DNA of 64,000 bases from Planctomycetota bacterium (lineage in GTDB: Bacteria > Planctomycetota > UBA8108 > UBA1146), in assembly GCA_016776905.1 (NCBI GenBank), contig JADHSM010000003.1, positions 184,031-248,030 of the forward strand, written 5' to 3'. The notes under the pieces were generated by a model that ran no database searches, was not told the DNA's origin, and was given only the letters and a program-made list of their open reading frames with translations. Shown piece after piece: positions 27,073 to 35,422 of the stretch. The stretch's first letter is position 1, and the number at the start of each line of letters is the position of its first letter. Position numbers and translations under genes: made by a program.

Positions 27073-28152
27073 TCAACTGCCAGAAACAGGAACCTTCTTG
27101 GAGGACTCCTCTTTCTTTTCGCCTAACTTCCGATACTTCTCTCTCATCTCTTTCAGGAATCGATCCTGAGCACCAAAGGTCTCAGTATAGACCTTTAAGC
27201 ATACGCCTGCTGATTCCACATTCTCGGCATGAATCGCTCCATCGAATGCGAGTACCCAAAAAGCTCTGAAATTGATGTCTTCAGCATCGAGCCGCTCACC
27301 CGCCACCACCATCTGGTGCGCACGATCCATCGCCTTTTGGCGAAGATGAAGGACGACCTCTTTAGACTCCCTGTCTGAAAATGCCATTCGATACGGACCA
27401 AAGACTTCCAGGAATTTGATGCTGACTCTCTCGCGCAACCAACGGCCGATCACTTCAGCTGGAACGCCCTTCATCTGCGTTGCGGCTTCCATCTCTTTGA
27501 AGTTCGCTTGCCCCGGGTCAAGCAGACCCATGAGCAACGTCAAGTGCGCTTTGGCCACTCGATCTTCGGGATGTTCCAACACTCGTTTCTTAAGTTTCAA
27601 CAACGGTTCGACCTGAGCGATCCCGTAGTCCAGATTCTCCGGAGTGTCGGGACGCCAATAGGGTTCCTTGCCAAACAACATCGCACCTTCGGCGTCGAGA
27701 ATCAAAAAACTCGGAAATCCACGCAACCCATACCGATCCATCATTTTCTGATCCGGTTTGTCTTCCAGAGATGCACTGATGTTCAGGTATGGAATAAATC
27801 GCTGAGTCGAATTCTTCCACCATGCTGATAGGAGAGGGCCCCCCTCCATGTATTCACAAGGCGGTCAGGGAGCGTAGGAGCGAGTGAAATATGCAATGAT
27901 CGGTAAGTTTTTTTCCGCCGCCAATTTCTGGGCGGCTTCCAACGAGCTCTGCCAAGGCACCGCTTTGGCAAAAGCTTTCGCCAATTTCTCATCATAGTTT
28001 TTCTGCATTTTCTCCGGGTCTTGTCCCTCGATGAGAGCGGGAGAAATCCAAAGAGTCAAAGCGGCAAGACAACCCAGAAGGGTTTTGGGTAAACCAGGTC
28101 CGAAGGATCGATTCGGAGTTTCCAGCTGAGCCCGGGAATTGTCCCCAAACAT
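27073..28152 (-). CDS. Thioredoxin-like selenoprotein with U-P-P-C active site (TGA read as selenocysteine)
   Basis: Read through a single TGA at 27867-27865, this is one 359-residue protein. The upstream half ends LPIIAYFTRSYAP and the downstream half continues in the same frame PPCEYMEGGPLLSAWW, so the TGA occupies the first cysteine of a thioredoxin CxxC (Sec96-Pro-Pro-Cys99). The thioredoxin fold continues with FIPYLNIS and YGLRGFPSFLILDAEG (the cis-proline GFPS loop), followed by a helical C-terminal region of about 180 residues. A signal peptide or anchor (LLGCLAALTLWISPALIEG) indicates action outside the cytoplasm. The ATG at 28152 has AGAGG 7 nt upstream. The ATG after the TGA (27849) has no ribosome binding site and would start in mid-domain. 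A SECIS-like hairpin follows, and SelB is encoded at 42588-44540. It would be a redox enzyme; its substrate is unknown. Confidence 0.85.
27831..27847 (-). promoter_or_regulatory. SECIS-like hairpin following the in-frame TGA
   Basis: On the coding strand GGAGGGGGGCCCTCTCC folds into a 7-bp stem (one G-U pair) with a GGC loop. It begins 17 nt after the TGA, inside the coding region. Bacterial SECIS elements sit roughly 16-37 nt after the UGA and have a guanine among the first loop bases, so spacing and loop agree. Confidence 0.7.
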
Positions 28153-28158
28153 AAAGCG

Positions 28159-28184
28159 CCTCTTTTCATTGTGAAAAAAAGAGG
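28159..28184 (-). promoter_or_regulatory. Hairpin covering the selenoprotein gene's ribosome binding site
   Basis: On the coding strand CCTCTTTT (28184-28177) is complementary to AAAAGAGG (28166-28159), which is the Shine-Dalgarno stretch 7 nt before the ATG at 28152. The stem has 8 bp. If formed in the mRNA it would mask the ribosome binding site. Regulation by it is inference. Confidence 0.45.
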
Positions 28185-28230
28185 ATAACCCCCACGCCCC
28201 CGCCGCCAACCCCAAGGCCTCGTCCGGCAT

Positions 28231-28299
28231 TGCTTCATTATGAAGCAGAACCAGATGCTTCATAATGAAGCAATGCCCCATATGCGTCAAAATAAAGCA
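28231..28299. promoter_or_regulatory. Array of 17-bp palindromes upstream of the selenoprotein gene
   Basis: Two near-perfect dyads, TGCTTCATTATGAAGCA (28231-28247) and TGCTTCATAATGAAGCA (28256-28272), are reverse complements of each other and with flanking bases form a 22-bp inverted repeat (28226-28247 and 28256-28277). A third, weaker copy TGCGTCAAAATAAAGCA (14 of 17 matching) lies at 28283-28299. Spacing is 25 and 27 bp start to start. This looks like a multi-site operator for a dimeric regulator or an mRNA stem; the region is otherwise gene-free (28153-28287). Confidence 0.6.
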
Positions 28300-28329
28300 C
28301 CCCTCTGAACTTGGAGTCCAGAGGGGTGC
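28288..28329 (-). terminator. Rho-independent terminator of the ECF sigma factor gene
   Basis: An 11-bp perfect stem (GCACCCCTCTG with CAGAGGGGTGC, 11-nt loop) followed on the minus strand by TTTATTTTG. It lies 25 bp after the sigma factor stop and separates that gene from the selenoprotein gene. Confidence 0.88.
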
Positions 28330-28353
28330 AGGGATGGGCTGTGATGTCAGGAT

Positions 28354-28983
28354 TCAAGCAGCAGAGAGTTGTCTATCCGCGAATCCATTCTCTTGGGCGT
28401 ACTCCATGAGTTCTTTCCGTAACTTTTTACGTGCTCTCGAGATCCGTGATCTGACCGTCCCCAATGGTACATCCAATTCTCGGGAAATCTCGTGGTAGGC
28501 CAAGCCGTCGAGGTCACACATCAGCAATGGAACACGAAACTCCTTTGCCAACTGCTGGACCGCATGACGGACCCGATCTCCCACTAACTCAAGACTGGGA
28601 TCGGCTCCCGCTTCGATTCTCTTGAGCTCCTTATCGACCTCCCATGACCTTTCCGGGGCCATTGGCTGAGATAAGTCCACATCTTCATGAAGAGGACGCC
28701 TCATCTTTTTGCGGCAAATATCGTAAAAACGATTTTTGCAGATCCGGAATAACCAGGAGCGGCAATCTGTTCCTCTGGAAAATGAATCGAAGGCACGCAG
28801 AGCTCTCAATAGCGTGTCCTGGACCAGATCATCCGCTCTATTGCGATCTCCTGTCAATGAGATGGCAAAGGCTCTCAATGAATCGATATGAGGCAACACC
28901 TCTTCATTGAAGGCATCCTCCTCTTCAGTCTCGATCTCCCAGTTGCCGAACAAGTTCCATTCGTCCAAGTTTATTCTTTTCAA
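28354..28983 (-). CDS. ECF family RNA polymerase sigma factor
   Basis: Sigma-70 of the extracytoplasmic-function type, 209 residues. Region 2 is visible as LTGDRNRADDLVQDTLLRALRAFDSF with the following SWLFRICKNRFYDICRKKMRRP; region 4 as LAKEFRVPLLMCDLDGLAYHEISRELDVPLGTVRSRISRARKKLRKEL, here cited as HEISRELDVPLGTVRSRI, a helix-turn-helix for the -35 element. No anti-sigma factor gene is adjacent. Transcription ends at a strong terminator 25 bp downstream. The gene is divergent from the LplT-Aas-like gene. The stimulus is unknown. Confidence 0.95.
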   Translation of the reverse strand: MKRINLDEWNLFGNWEIETEEEDAFNEEVLPHIDSLRAFAISLTGDRNRADDLVQDTLLRALRAFDSFSRGTDCRSWLFRICKNRFYDICRKKMRRPLHEDVDLSQPMAPERSWEVDKELKRIEAGADPSLELVGDRVRHAVQQLAKEFRVPLLMCDLDGLAYHEISRELDVPLGTVRSRISRARKKLRKELMEYAQENGFADRQLSAA

Positions 28984-29162
28984 AGCGATACCCCCTCAGG
29001 GCTATTTGTCACATTTCGTCACATTCTTAATCAGGCTGAAATAACACAAGCAACTGCCATGCCAAAACCAGAGCCGATTGGATTTATATGAAGAGTTTGA
29101 GAATAGCGGATATCATTCAGCGATCAGATTTGATCCTCGTCCAATAGTGAAGGTGAATCTTA

Positions 29163-32100
29163 ATGCTCAAGACCCGTTCCTTCTCAGCACTGACATGCAC
29201 CCAATTCTTGGGTGCGTTCAACGACAATGTCTTTAAGCAATTCGTTCTCTTGATCGCCATGTCACTCTCCCTCGATTGGCTTCCCATAGATTCACAGAGC
29301 ATGGCCATGGGCCTCTTTGCTCTTCCATTCGTCATCTTTGCCGTCATCGGTGGATCTATTGGTGATCGATTCCCGAAGAGGACCGTCATCATCATGGCAA
29401 AACTGGGAGAAGTCCTGATCATGACACTCGGGATGCTCGCATTTGCCCTCGCTTCTGTGGATCAGGACCTGAGCGTCATGGCGATGATGGGCGTGCTTTT
29501 CCTCATGGGAACACAGAGCGCATTCTTCGGCCCTTCCAAGTACGGAATTATCCCAGAGATGGTCAAGGAAGCCGACCTCACCCGAGCCAATGCCATCATC
29601 AGCATGACCACCAATATGGCGATCATTCTAGGAACCGCCTTTGCTGGTTTTATGTTCCTCTACCTCAATCCTGGAGGCGACCTCTCCAAAGGAAGTCCGA
29701 ATTGGTGGAGCGGTATCCTCTTCATTTCCATCGGCCTCATCGGATGGATTTCTGCGCAATTTATTGAATCAGGAAAAAAGCCCAGCGCGCCAGAGAGAAG
29801 ATTGGAGTGGAATCCGATTACCGAATTGAAGGCTCTCGCAAAAGACAAGCCTCTTCTGGGAGCGATCCTGTCCACAGGCTGGTTCTATCTCATCGGAGGC
29901 CTGACGATGGTCTCACTGAATGAGTGCGGAATCAAAATCCTCAAGATGGATGACGGAGGATCCCGCCTCTTCTTCTTCGTTGCAGGTGGTATTGCCATCG
30001 GAAGTTTGCTGGCCAGTAAGTTGTCCGGAGAGAAAGTAGAAATCGGCATCGTTCCCATCGGCGGCTTGCTGATGAGCTCAGGATTCGCCTTAACAACCAT
30101 CGTCGATGAAACCCTGCTCGGTTACGGCACCACTCTGACCCTCGCCGGAATCGGAGGAGGACTGTTTTTGGTGCCCCTCGTTTCCTATATTCAGGAACGA
30201 TCAAAGGGAGAAGAAAAAGGTCGAGTTCAAGGTGCTCAGGAACTGGTCACTTTTATTTTCATATTCATGTCCGCGGTCGTCTGGAACCTTCTGGTCAACA
30301 GCAATGCTTTAGCACTCAGCCCTGAAGGAACACTCCTTGCTATCGCAGCTTTAACTCTCGCAGGAACCCTAGGTGTCTTTTTCACAGTTCCTCACATTGC
30401 CGTACGATTCCCGGTCTGGATTCTGGTCAATACACTTTACAAAATCCGCATCATGGGAATGGAGAATATTCCTCGCCGTGGTGGAGCACTCCTCGTGGTC
30501 AATCACCTCTCATATGCGGATCCATTCCTCGTGGGAGCCAGCGTCCCTCGATTTGTTCACTTCCTGATGCATCGACAATTCAAAGATATGGGCATGATCG
30601 GCTGGGCCAGTCATCTCATGCGAGCGATTCCCGTCTCTAGTGAAGATGGGCCCAGAGCCATCATTAAGTCTCTAGAAGAGGCCGCTGAAAGAGCACGCAA
30701 AGGTAACATCGTCTGCATCTTTGCTGAGGGTGGAATCTCCCGCACCGGCAATCTGCTTCCGTTCTCAAAAGGGCTCGAGAAAATCGCTCGCAAAGCGGAT
30801 GTGCCTATTATCCCGATGTATCTGGACAGAGTCTGGGGAAGCATCTTTTCCTTCCGCGGAAAAAAGTTCTTCTTCAAGCGTCCACTGCGATTGCCTTACC
30901 CTGTCACCGTCACCATCGGTGAGCCACTTCCCTCCACTGCTACCTCTCGTGAAGTCCGTGACAAGGTCGAAGAGTTGAGCGCACAGGCACTCGACTCTAG
31001 AAAACAACCCGGAATAACTTTGGCCACTCGATTCCTGACTGTCGCCAGAAAATCGAGTGGAAGAACGGCAGTGATTGAACAAGGGAAGTCACTCAACTTC
31101 AGGAAACTATTGATTCTTGTTTTGGTACTCCGAAGAAAATTGAGACACCGCCTTAAGGGACAACAAAACATAGGTGTAATTTTGCCCGCTGGTATCGGTG
31201 GAGCTGCCACAAACCTGGCATTGGCTGTATTAGGAAAAACGACCAGCAATCTCAACTTCACTGCCGGAACTGGACCCTTGAAATCTGCCTGTGAACAGCT
31301 TGAGTTAAAAACCATCATCTCGGCCAACCTCTTTACACAAAAAATCAATCTCGACATTTCGGAATTCGCACCGGATGTCGAAGTGATTGATTTGCCATCG
31401 CTCTTGACCAGAGAAGTCACTACCAAAGACAAAGTCATCGCTCTTCTTACCGCTCTGCTTCCATCCACCTTCCTCAGATCTCTTCCGGACGTTCCCCATG
31501 ATCCTGACTCTGATGTCTCGGTGATGTTCTCCAGTGGATCGACCGGAACTCCAAAGGGAGTCAGACTCTCTCACCACAATATTCTTTCCAACGTGAGAAG
31601 CGTCTCGCAGATTTTCGACGTAGACCACAATGATAGAGTTGTGGGCTCTCTGCCCTTTTTCCATGTCTTTGGATACACCATCACTCTTTGGTTCCCCTTA
31701 GGAAATGCCATTGGAGCGATCTACCATCCAAACCCCATGGACACCGATGCTATCGCAGAGCTCACACGAGAACAAAAAGGGACTATTTTCCTCTCTACCC
31801 CCACCTTCTACAGAACCTATCTTCGTAAATTCAATCCTGAAGATTTCAAATCGGTTCGCATCGCTGGCGCAGGAGCAGAAAAACTGAAAGCCAGCTTGGC
31901 TGAAGCTTGGGAAGAAAAATTTGGGTCTCCCCTCCTCGAAGGTTACGGCTGTACAGAATTAAGCCCCGTGGTCTCTGTCAATCTTCCAGATCTGGACGTC
32001 CCAGGATTCCGCCAGAAAACCAGAAAATTAGGAACCATCGGGCTTCCTGTTCCCGGCGTAGTCACTCGAATCGTCGATCCGGAAAGTGGGGAAGATTTAG

Positions 32101-32627
32101 CCCACGGCGAACCCGGACTTCTACTCATCAAGGGACCCAGCGTCATGACTGGATACTTGGGGAGAGATGATCTGACCAAAGAAGCCTTCGATGGCGAATG
32201 GTATAAGACCGGCGACATCGCCAAAGTTGACGATGACGGCTTCCTGATCATTACGGACAGATTGTCGAGATTCTCGAAATTGGGGGGCGAAATGGTGCCT
32301 CACGTACTCATCGAGGAGGCGATTCAAGAATACATCGACCAGCAAATCCCCGACGAAGAAGAGTCCGGGGGCGAGGCCATGGTTGCTGTGACGTCTGTAC
32401 CAGACGACGCCAAAGGAGAGAAACTGGTCGTGATTCACGGGAAGCTCCCCGTAGAAGCAAAAGAGATCATCGAGAACCTGCGCGGTCGTGGAGATCTACC
32501 AAACCTATGGATCCCACGCCCTGAAGCTTTTGTTCCAGTAGATGAAGTCCCTCGACTGGGATCAGGGAAACTAGACCTCAAAGCCGTTAAAAATCGGGCA
32601 CTTGAACACTTTGGATTCAGCGATTGA
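29163..32627 (+). CDS. LplT-Aas type MFS transporter / acyltransferase / acyl-ACP synthetase fusion
   Basis: Three-domain inner-membrane protein (1154 residues) for lysophospholipid recycling. Residues 1-415 are an MFS transporter like LplT (TQFLGAFNDNVFKQFVLL at the start). Residues about 430-620 are a PlsC-type acyltransferase with the HX4D motif NHLSYADPF and the glycerophosphate-binding FAEGGISRTG. Residues about 640-1154 are an AMP-forming synthetase with SSGSTGTPKGVRLSHHN, GYGCTELSPVVS and YKTGDIAKVDDDGFL, which would activate fatty acids for the acyltransferase. In E. coli LplT and Aas are separate; this fused form is known from other bacteria. The ATG at 29163 has AAGGTGA upstream. 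It begins a plus-strand run leading into MazG-like, LptF and LptG, which all concern the envelope except MazG. Confidence 0.93.
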   Translation: MLKTRSFSALTCTQFLGAFNDNVFKQFVLLIAMSLSLDWLPIDSQSMAMGLFALPFVIFAVIGGSIGDRFPKRTVIIMAKLGEVLIMTLGMLAFALASVDQDLSVMAMMGVLFLMGTQSAFFGPSKYGIIPEMVKEADLTRANAIISMTTNMAIILGTAFAGFMFLYLNPGGDLSKGSPNWWSGILFISIGLIGWISAQFIESGKKPSAPERRLEWNPITELKALAKDKPLLGAILSTGWFYLIGGLTMVSLNECGIKILKMDDGGSRLFFFVAGGIAIGSLLASKLSGEKVEIGIVPIGGLLMSSGFALTTIVDETLLGYGTTLTLAGIGGGLFLVPLVSYIQERSKGEEKGRVQGAQELVTFIFIFMSAVVWNLLVNSNALALSPEGTLLAIAALTLAGTLGVFFTVPHIAVRFPVWILVNTLYKIRIMGMENIPRRGGALLVVNHLSYADPFLVGASVPRFVHFLMHRQFKDMGMIGWASHLMRAIPVSSEDGPRAIIKSLEEAAERARKGNIVCIFAEGGISRTGNLLPFSKGLEKIARKADVPIIPMYLDRVWGSIFSFRGKKFFFKRPLRLPYPVTVTIGEPLPSTATSREVRDKVEELSAQALDSRKQPGITLATRFLTVARKSSGRTAVIEQGKSLNFRKLLILVLVLRRKLRHRLKGQQNIGVILPAGIGGAATNLALAVLGKTTSNLNFTAGTGPLKSACEQLELKTIISANLFTQKINLDISEFAPDVEVIDLPSLLTREVTTKDKVIALLTALLPSTFLRSLPDVPHDPDSDVSVMFSSGSTGTPKGVRLSHHNILSNVRSVSQIFDVDHNDRVVGSLPFFHVFGYTITLWFPLGNAIGAIYHPNPMDTDAIAELTREQKGTIFLSTPTFYRTYLRKFNPEDFKSVRIAGAGAEKLKASLAEAWEEKFGSPLLEGYGCTELSPVVSVNLPDLDVPGFRQKTRKLGTIGLPVPGVVTRIVDPESGEDLAHGEPGLLLIKGPSVMTGYLGRDDLTKEAFDGEWYKTGDIAKVDDDGFLIITDRLSRFSKLGGEMVPHVLIEEAIQEYIDQQIPDEEESGGEAMVAVTSVPDDAKGEKLVVIHGKLPVEAKEIIENLRGRGDLPNLWIPRPEAFVPVDEVPRLGSGKLDLKAVKNRALEHFGFSD

Positions 32628-32686
32628 TGTGACTAGTTCTCCCCCCCGAAAGACCTCATGATGACCATGAGACAGGAGGGGCCACG

Positions 32687-33028
32687 ATGTCCGCAGATGA
32701 AGTCGAAGATCTAGGTCTTAGAAATTTCCAGAAGACCATCGAGCAGATCTATTTTGATAAGGATTCCAACAGAGGTGTCGAGGGATCCTTCATGTGGCTC
32801 GTCGAGGAGGTCGGGGAATTGGCGCGAAGTCTTAATTCTTCTGAAGCCAACTGTCCTGAAGAACGTGCTGAGTTTGCTGACGTCTTAGCATGGCTCGCCA
32901 GCATTGCCTCACTCAGAGGTGTGGATTTGGCAACATGCGTCCACGAGAAATATGGGGCTGGCTGCCCCAGATGCCAGAGTAAGCCCTGTAATTGTCAACA
33001 CCGAGAGGACATCCCGGCGAGTTCATGA
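32687..33028 (+). CDS. MazG-like nucleotide pyrophosphohydrolase domain protein
   Basis: A 113-residue all-alpha NTP pyrophosphatase-like protein: the metal-binding helix FMWLVEEVGELARSL (E-E-x-x-E) and the second helix EERAEFADVLAWLASIA (E-x-x-D) give the MazG-type active site. The C-terminus has the cysteine-rich GCPRCQSKPCNC, a possible zinc knuckle. It would hydrolyse non-canonical or excess NTPs. AGGAGGGG lies about 10 nt before the ATG. Its stop overlaps the LptF start (ATGA), so the two are translationally coupled. Confidence 0.85.
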   Translation: MSADEVEDLGLRNFQKTIEQIYFDKDSNRGVEGSFMWLVEEVGELARSLNSSEANCPEERAEFADVLAWLASIASLRGVDLATCVHEKYGAGCPRCQSKPCNCQHREDIPASS

Positions 33029-34254
33029 AAAAATTCGGCGTTCTCGATCGATATCTCCTAAAGGATCTCACTGTGTCGTCCATCTTTTGCCAGATGGTCC
33101 TCAGTATTCTTGTCAGCATCGTCTTCTCCATGAAGGCGGTCAGCTCTGGATACTCGCTAGGTATCGTCATCCCCTGGCTAGGGGACAGCTTGCTTTACAG
33201 TCTTTACTTCACGGTTCCACTTTCTGTGATGGCGGGGTGTACTCTCAGTTACGGAAGATTCGTGGCCGATCGTGAGTACACCGCTTCAGTCGCTAGCGGT
33301 ATCAGTCCGATACGACTGTTCCTACCGATGTTTCTTCTTGTCGCTCCAGTGATGCTCGGTCTACTTTTGACCCAATCGACACTCTTGCCGGAGCTTCAAC
33401 ATCGCAAGCAGGATCTCAGCCGCTTCTTTATCAAGCAGCTCGAAAATATCGGAGACGGTCGAAAAGGGCAGATCCCATTGGACGAACAGGGCGGAGTCAT
33501 CTACTGGGAAGAGATCCGCAAAGGGACCGATATGAGTATGGTCTACATCGAAAAACAATTGGATGCCCAAGGTGGAAGCGCTATTCCCTCTCTCGCAGAT
33601 ATCGACGAAAAACCCCCAACGACGATATTGGCAGATAGAGCAAAACTCAGCATTGCGGAGAACAAAGCGGTGATTCGTCTCACCTTAAGAGACGTTCAAG
33701 TGATGTACCCTGTAAATCGATCCGAGGATGGCACCAGAGATTTATTGAACTGGGATCATGAAAAAATTAACTTCGACCAATTCAATGTGGATTTCCCGAT
33801 CAACTCCAGCAAACGCAGGCAAAACGACCTCCCCACAGCGGATTTGATTTCTTTAATGGATGGGAAAAAATCTGAGCTGGACACTGTCGAAGCGATGCTC
33901 AATGTGCCATCAGATCCGGATACAAAAAGAGCACTTCAATCAGAGAAAAAAGCATTAACCAGATCCTTGAGGCGGGGCGATACAGAGATCTGGCGGCGAA
34001 GAGCGATGGCGCTTGCTGTATTATCATTTGCGCTACTGGGCTCTCCGTTAGCACTTCTCTTGCGAACTAATCAACGTTTGGTCCCCTTCTTTTTCGCAGT
34101 CTTGGCGGTTCTCGCAGTGTTTTACCCATTGACCTACGGCGGGATTCAACTGAGTAGAGCGACCGGTGCTCCAGCATGGATCACTGTGCTTTCAGGAAAC
34201 TACGCTCTCATCCTGGTTTCGCTTGGCCTTATTTTCCGATTGAGGCTGCGATGA
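33025..34254 (+). CDS. LptF/LptG family permease (first copy, LptF-like)
   Basis: YjgP/YjgQ family membrane permease of the lipopolysaccharide export ABC transporter LptB2FG. Seen: N-terminal LDRYLLKDLTVSSIFCQMVLSILVSIV, the family's first helix; transmembrane segments near LFLPMFLLVAPVMLGLLL, then a periplasmic beta-jellyroll domain of about 200 residues, and C-terminal helices (MALAVLSFALLGSPLALLLR, VPFFFAVLAVLAVFYPL). Start at 33025 overlaps the MazG-like stop (ATGA); an upstream in-frame ATG at 32992 falls inside that gene. The stop overlaps the next gene's start in the same way. LptB is not in the window. Confidence 0.9.
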   Translation: MKKFGVLDRYLLKDLTVSSIFCQMVLSILVSIVFSMKAVSSGYSLGIVIPWLGDSLLYSLYFTVPLSVMAGCTLSYGRFVADREYTASVASGISPIRLFLPMFLLVAPVMLGLLLTQSTLLPELQHRKQDLSRFFIKQLENIGDGRKGQIPLDEQGGVIYWEEIRKGTDMSMVYIEKQLDAQGGSAIPSLADIDEKPPTTILADRAKLSIAENKAVIRLTLRDVQVMYPVNRSEDGTRDLLNWDHEKINFDQFNVDFPINSSKRRQNDLPTADLISLMDGKKSELDTVEAMLNVPSDPDTKRALQSEKKALTRSLRRGDTEIWRRRAMALAVLSFALLGSPLALLLRTNQRLVPFFFAVLAVLAVFYPLTYGGIQLSRATGAPAWITVLSGNYALILVSLGLIFRLRLR

Positions 34255-35399
34255 AAAACTTCTGGAATCGACCTCCTCTCAAATGGCTGCCATTGAAAAC
34301 CATCGATCGATACCTGATCCGGCAATACCTGATCTCGTGGTCGATCGTCTCATTTGCCATTCTTTCGCTGTTTTGCGTCATCGATGGAGTTTCCAGACTT
34401 GACCGATTCTTGCGTCATGATCAGCCGCTTCCTCTTGTCATGTTCCAGTATTTTTCAGCCATGGTTCCCATCTACTTCACTCAGTATCTAGGGCCCATCC
34501 TGACACTCTTCGCAGCCATGTTCACCGCGACTCAAATTAATAAGGGTCATGAACTGATTCCACTCAGAGCCTCAGGGCTGCCGTTACCAAGAATTCTGGC
34601 TTCCTTTTTCCTGATGGCCTTGGTGATGGCAACGATGATGATCGTCGTCCAGGAAGCTGTAATCCCGTCACTGAAAGACCGCATTCGCCTTGCTGACTCT
34701 TATGGCAGATCAAAAAACAACATCAAGCCCGACATGGTCTCCGATAGTTTGAGTAACTTGATTCAAGTCGGCAGTTATCTTCCCCACGAGAAGCGTGGGC
34801 AAAAGGTACGCATCACTTCTACTCATCCAGACTCTTCAACGCCCAAATCCATCATCGTGGCGAGAGAACTCATCTGGAAGGTTCCTCCAGCAGGTGAACC
34901 TTACTGGCTTTTGCGAGAGGGCAAAAAAGAACAGTTTGATCAAGAAGGTCTCAAAATCCCAGTTCCCCAACCCGATGGCACTGTCAGCTTGAGTCTTTCA
35001 TTTGACGAACTCAAACTTGAAACCGATATGCGCCCCGTCGATTTGGAATCAAGCGACCGGGAAATCGAGTATCTCTCTTTCACAGAGTTGAGAGACCAGT
35101 ACAAGCGAAGGCCTCACCTCGCCCACTTGGAAGTCAAGATCCATCGCAGGTTCGCATTCCCATTGGCCAACTTCATTCTGCTTCTATTGGGACTCCCCTT
35201 TATCATGAGGACAGAGAGCCAATCCATCGTTTTGGGATTGTCGATATCACTCGCTCTGGGCACCGGATATCTAATCTTTACCGAGATATGTTCACATTTA
35301 GGAAATAAAGGCGGGCTCAATCCGATGTTATCAGCATGGTTGCCCGTATTGTTTTTTGGAGCATTGGGGCTGACTCTATTTGATGGGATCGAAGACTGA
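34251..35399 (+). CDS. LptF/LptG family permease (second copy, LptG-like)
   Basis: Second YjgP/YjgQ family permease, partner of the one just upstream. Seen: TIDRYLIRQYLISWSIVSFAILSLFCVIDG at the N-terminus (cited motif DRYLIRQYLISW), YLGPILTLFAAMFTATQINKG, LIPLRASGLPLPRI (the coupling-helix region that contacts LptB) and the C-terminal FPLANFILLLLGLPFIM. The ATG at 34251 overlaps the previous stop (ATGA); the longer ORF start at 34176 would lie inside LptF. Together the pair points to a lipopolysaccharide-containing outer membrane. Confidence 0.9.
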   Translation: MKNFWNRPPLKWLPLKTIDRYLIRQYLISWSIVSFAILSLFCVIDGVSRLDRFLRHDQPLPLVMFQYFSAMVPIYFTQYLGPILTLFAAMFTATQINKGHELIPLRASGLPLPRILASFFLMALVMATMMIVVQEAVIPSLKDRIRLADSYGRSKNNIKPDMVSDSLSNLIQVGSYLPHEKRGQKVRITSTHPDSSTPKSIIVARELIWKVPPAGEPYWLLREGKKEQFDQEGLKIPVPQPDGTVSLSLSFDELKLETDMRPVDLESSDREIEYLSFTELRDQYKRRPHLAHLEVKIHRRFAFPLANFILLLLGLPFIMRTESQSIVLGLSISLALGTGYLIFTEICSHLGNKGGLNPMLSAWLPVLFFGALGLTLFDGIED

Positions 35400-35422
35400 A
35401 GAAAGAGCTCTGTTGAAAAAGA

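Noticed and set aside
27073..27849. Independent gene starting at ATG 27849
   Set aside because: It would start in the middle of a thioredoxin fold without a ribosome binding site; it is better read as the continuation of the upstream frame through TGA.
28226..28277. Terminal inverted repeats of an insertion sequence
   Set aside because: Only 8 bp lie between the arms and no transposase is nearby.
27865..28290. Start of the selenoprotein at the far-upstream ATG 28290
   Set aside because: That extension is encoded by the palindrome array and hairpin; the ATG at 28152 has a ribosome binding site and directly precedes the signal sequence.
30896..31468. 190-codon minus-strand ORF
   Set aside because: Shadow of the LplT-Aas-like coding sequence.
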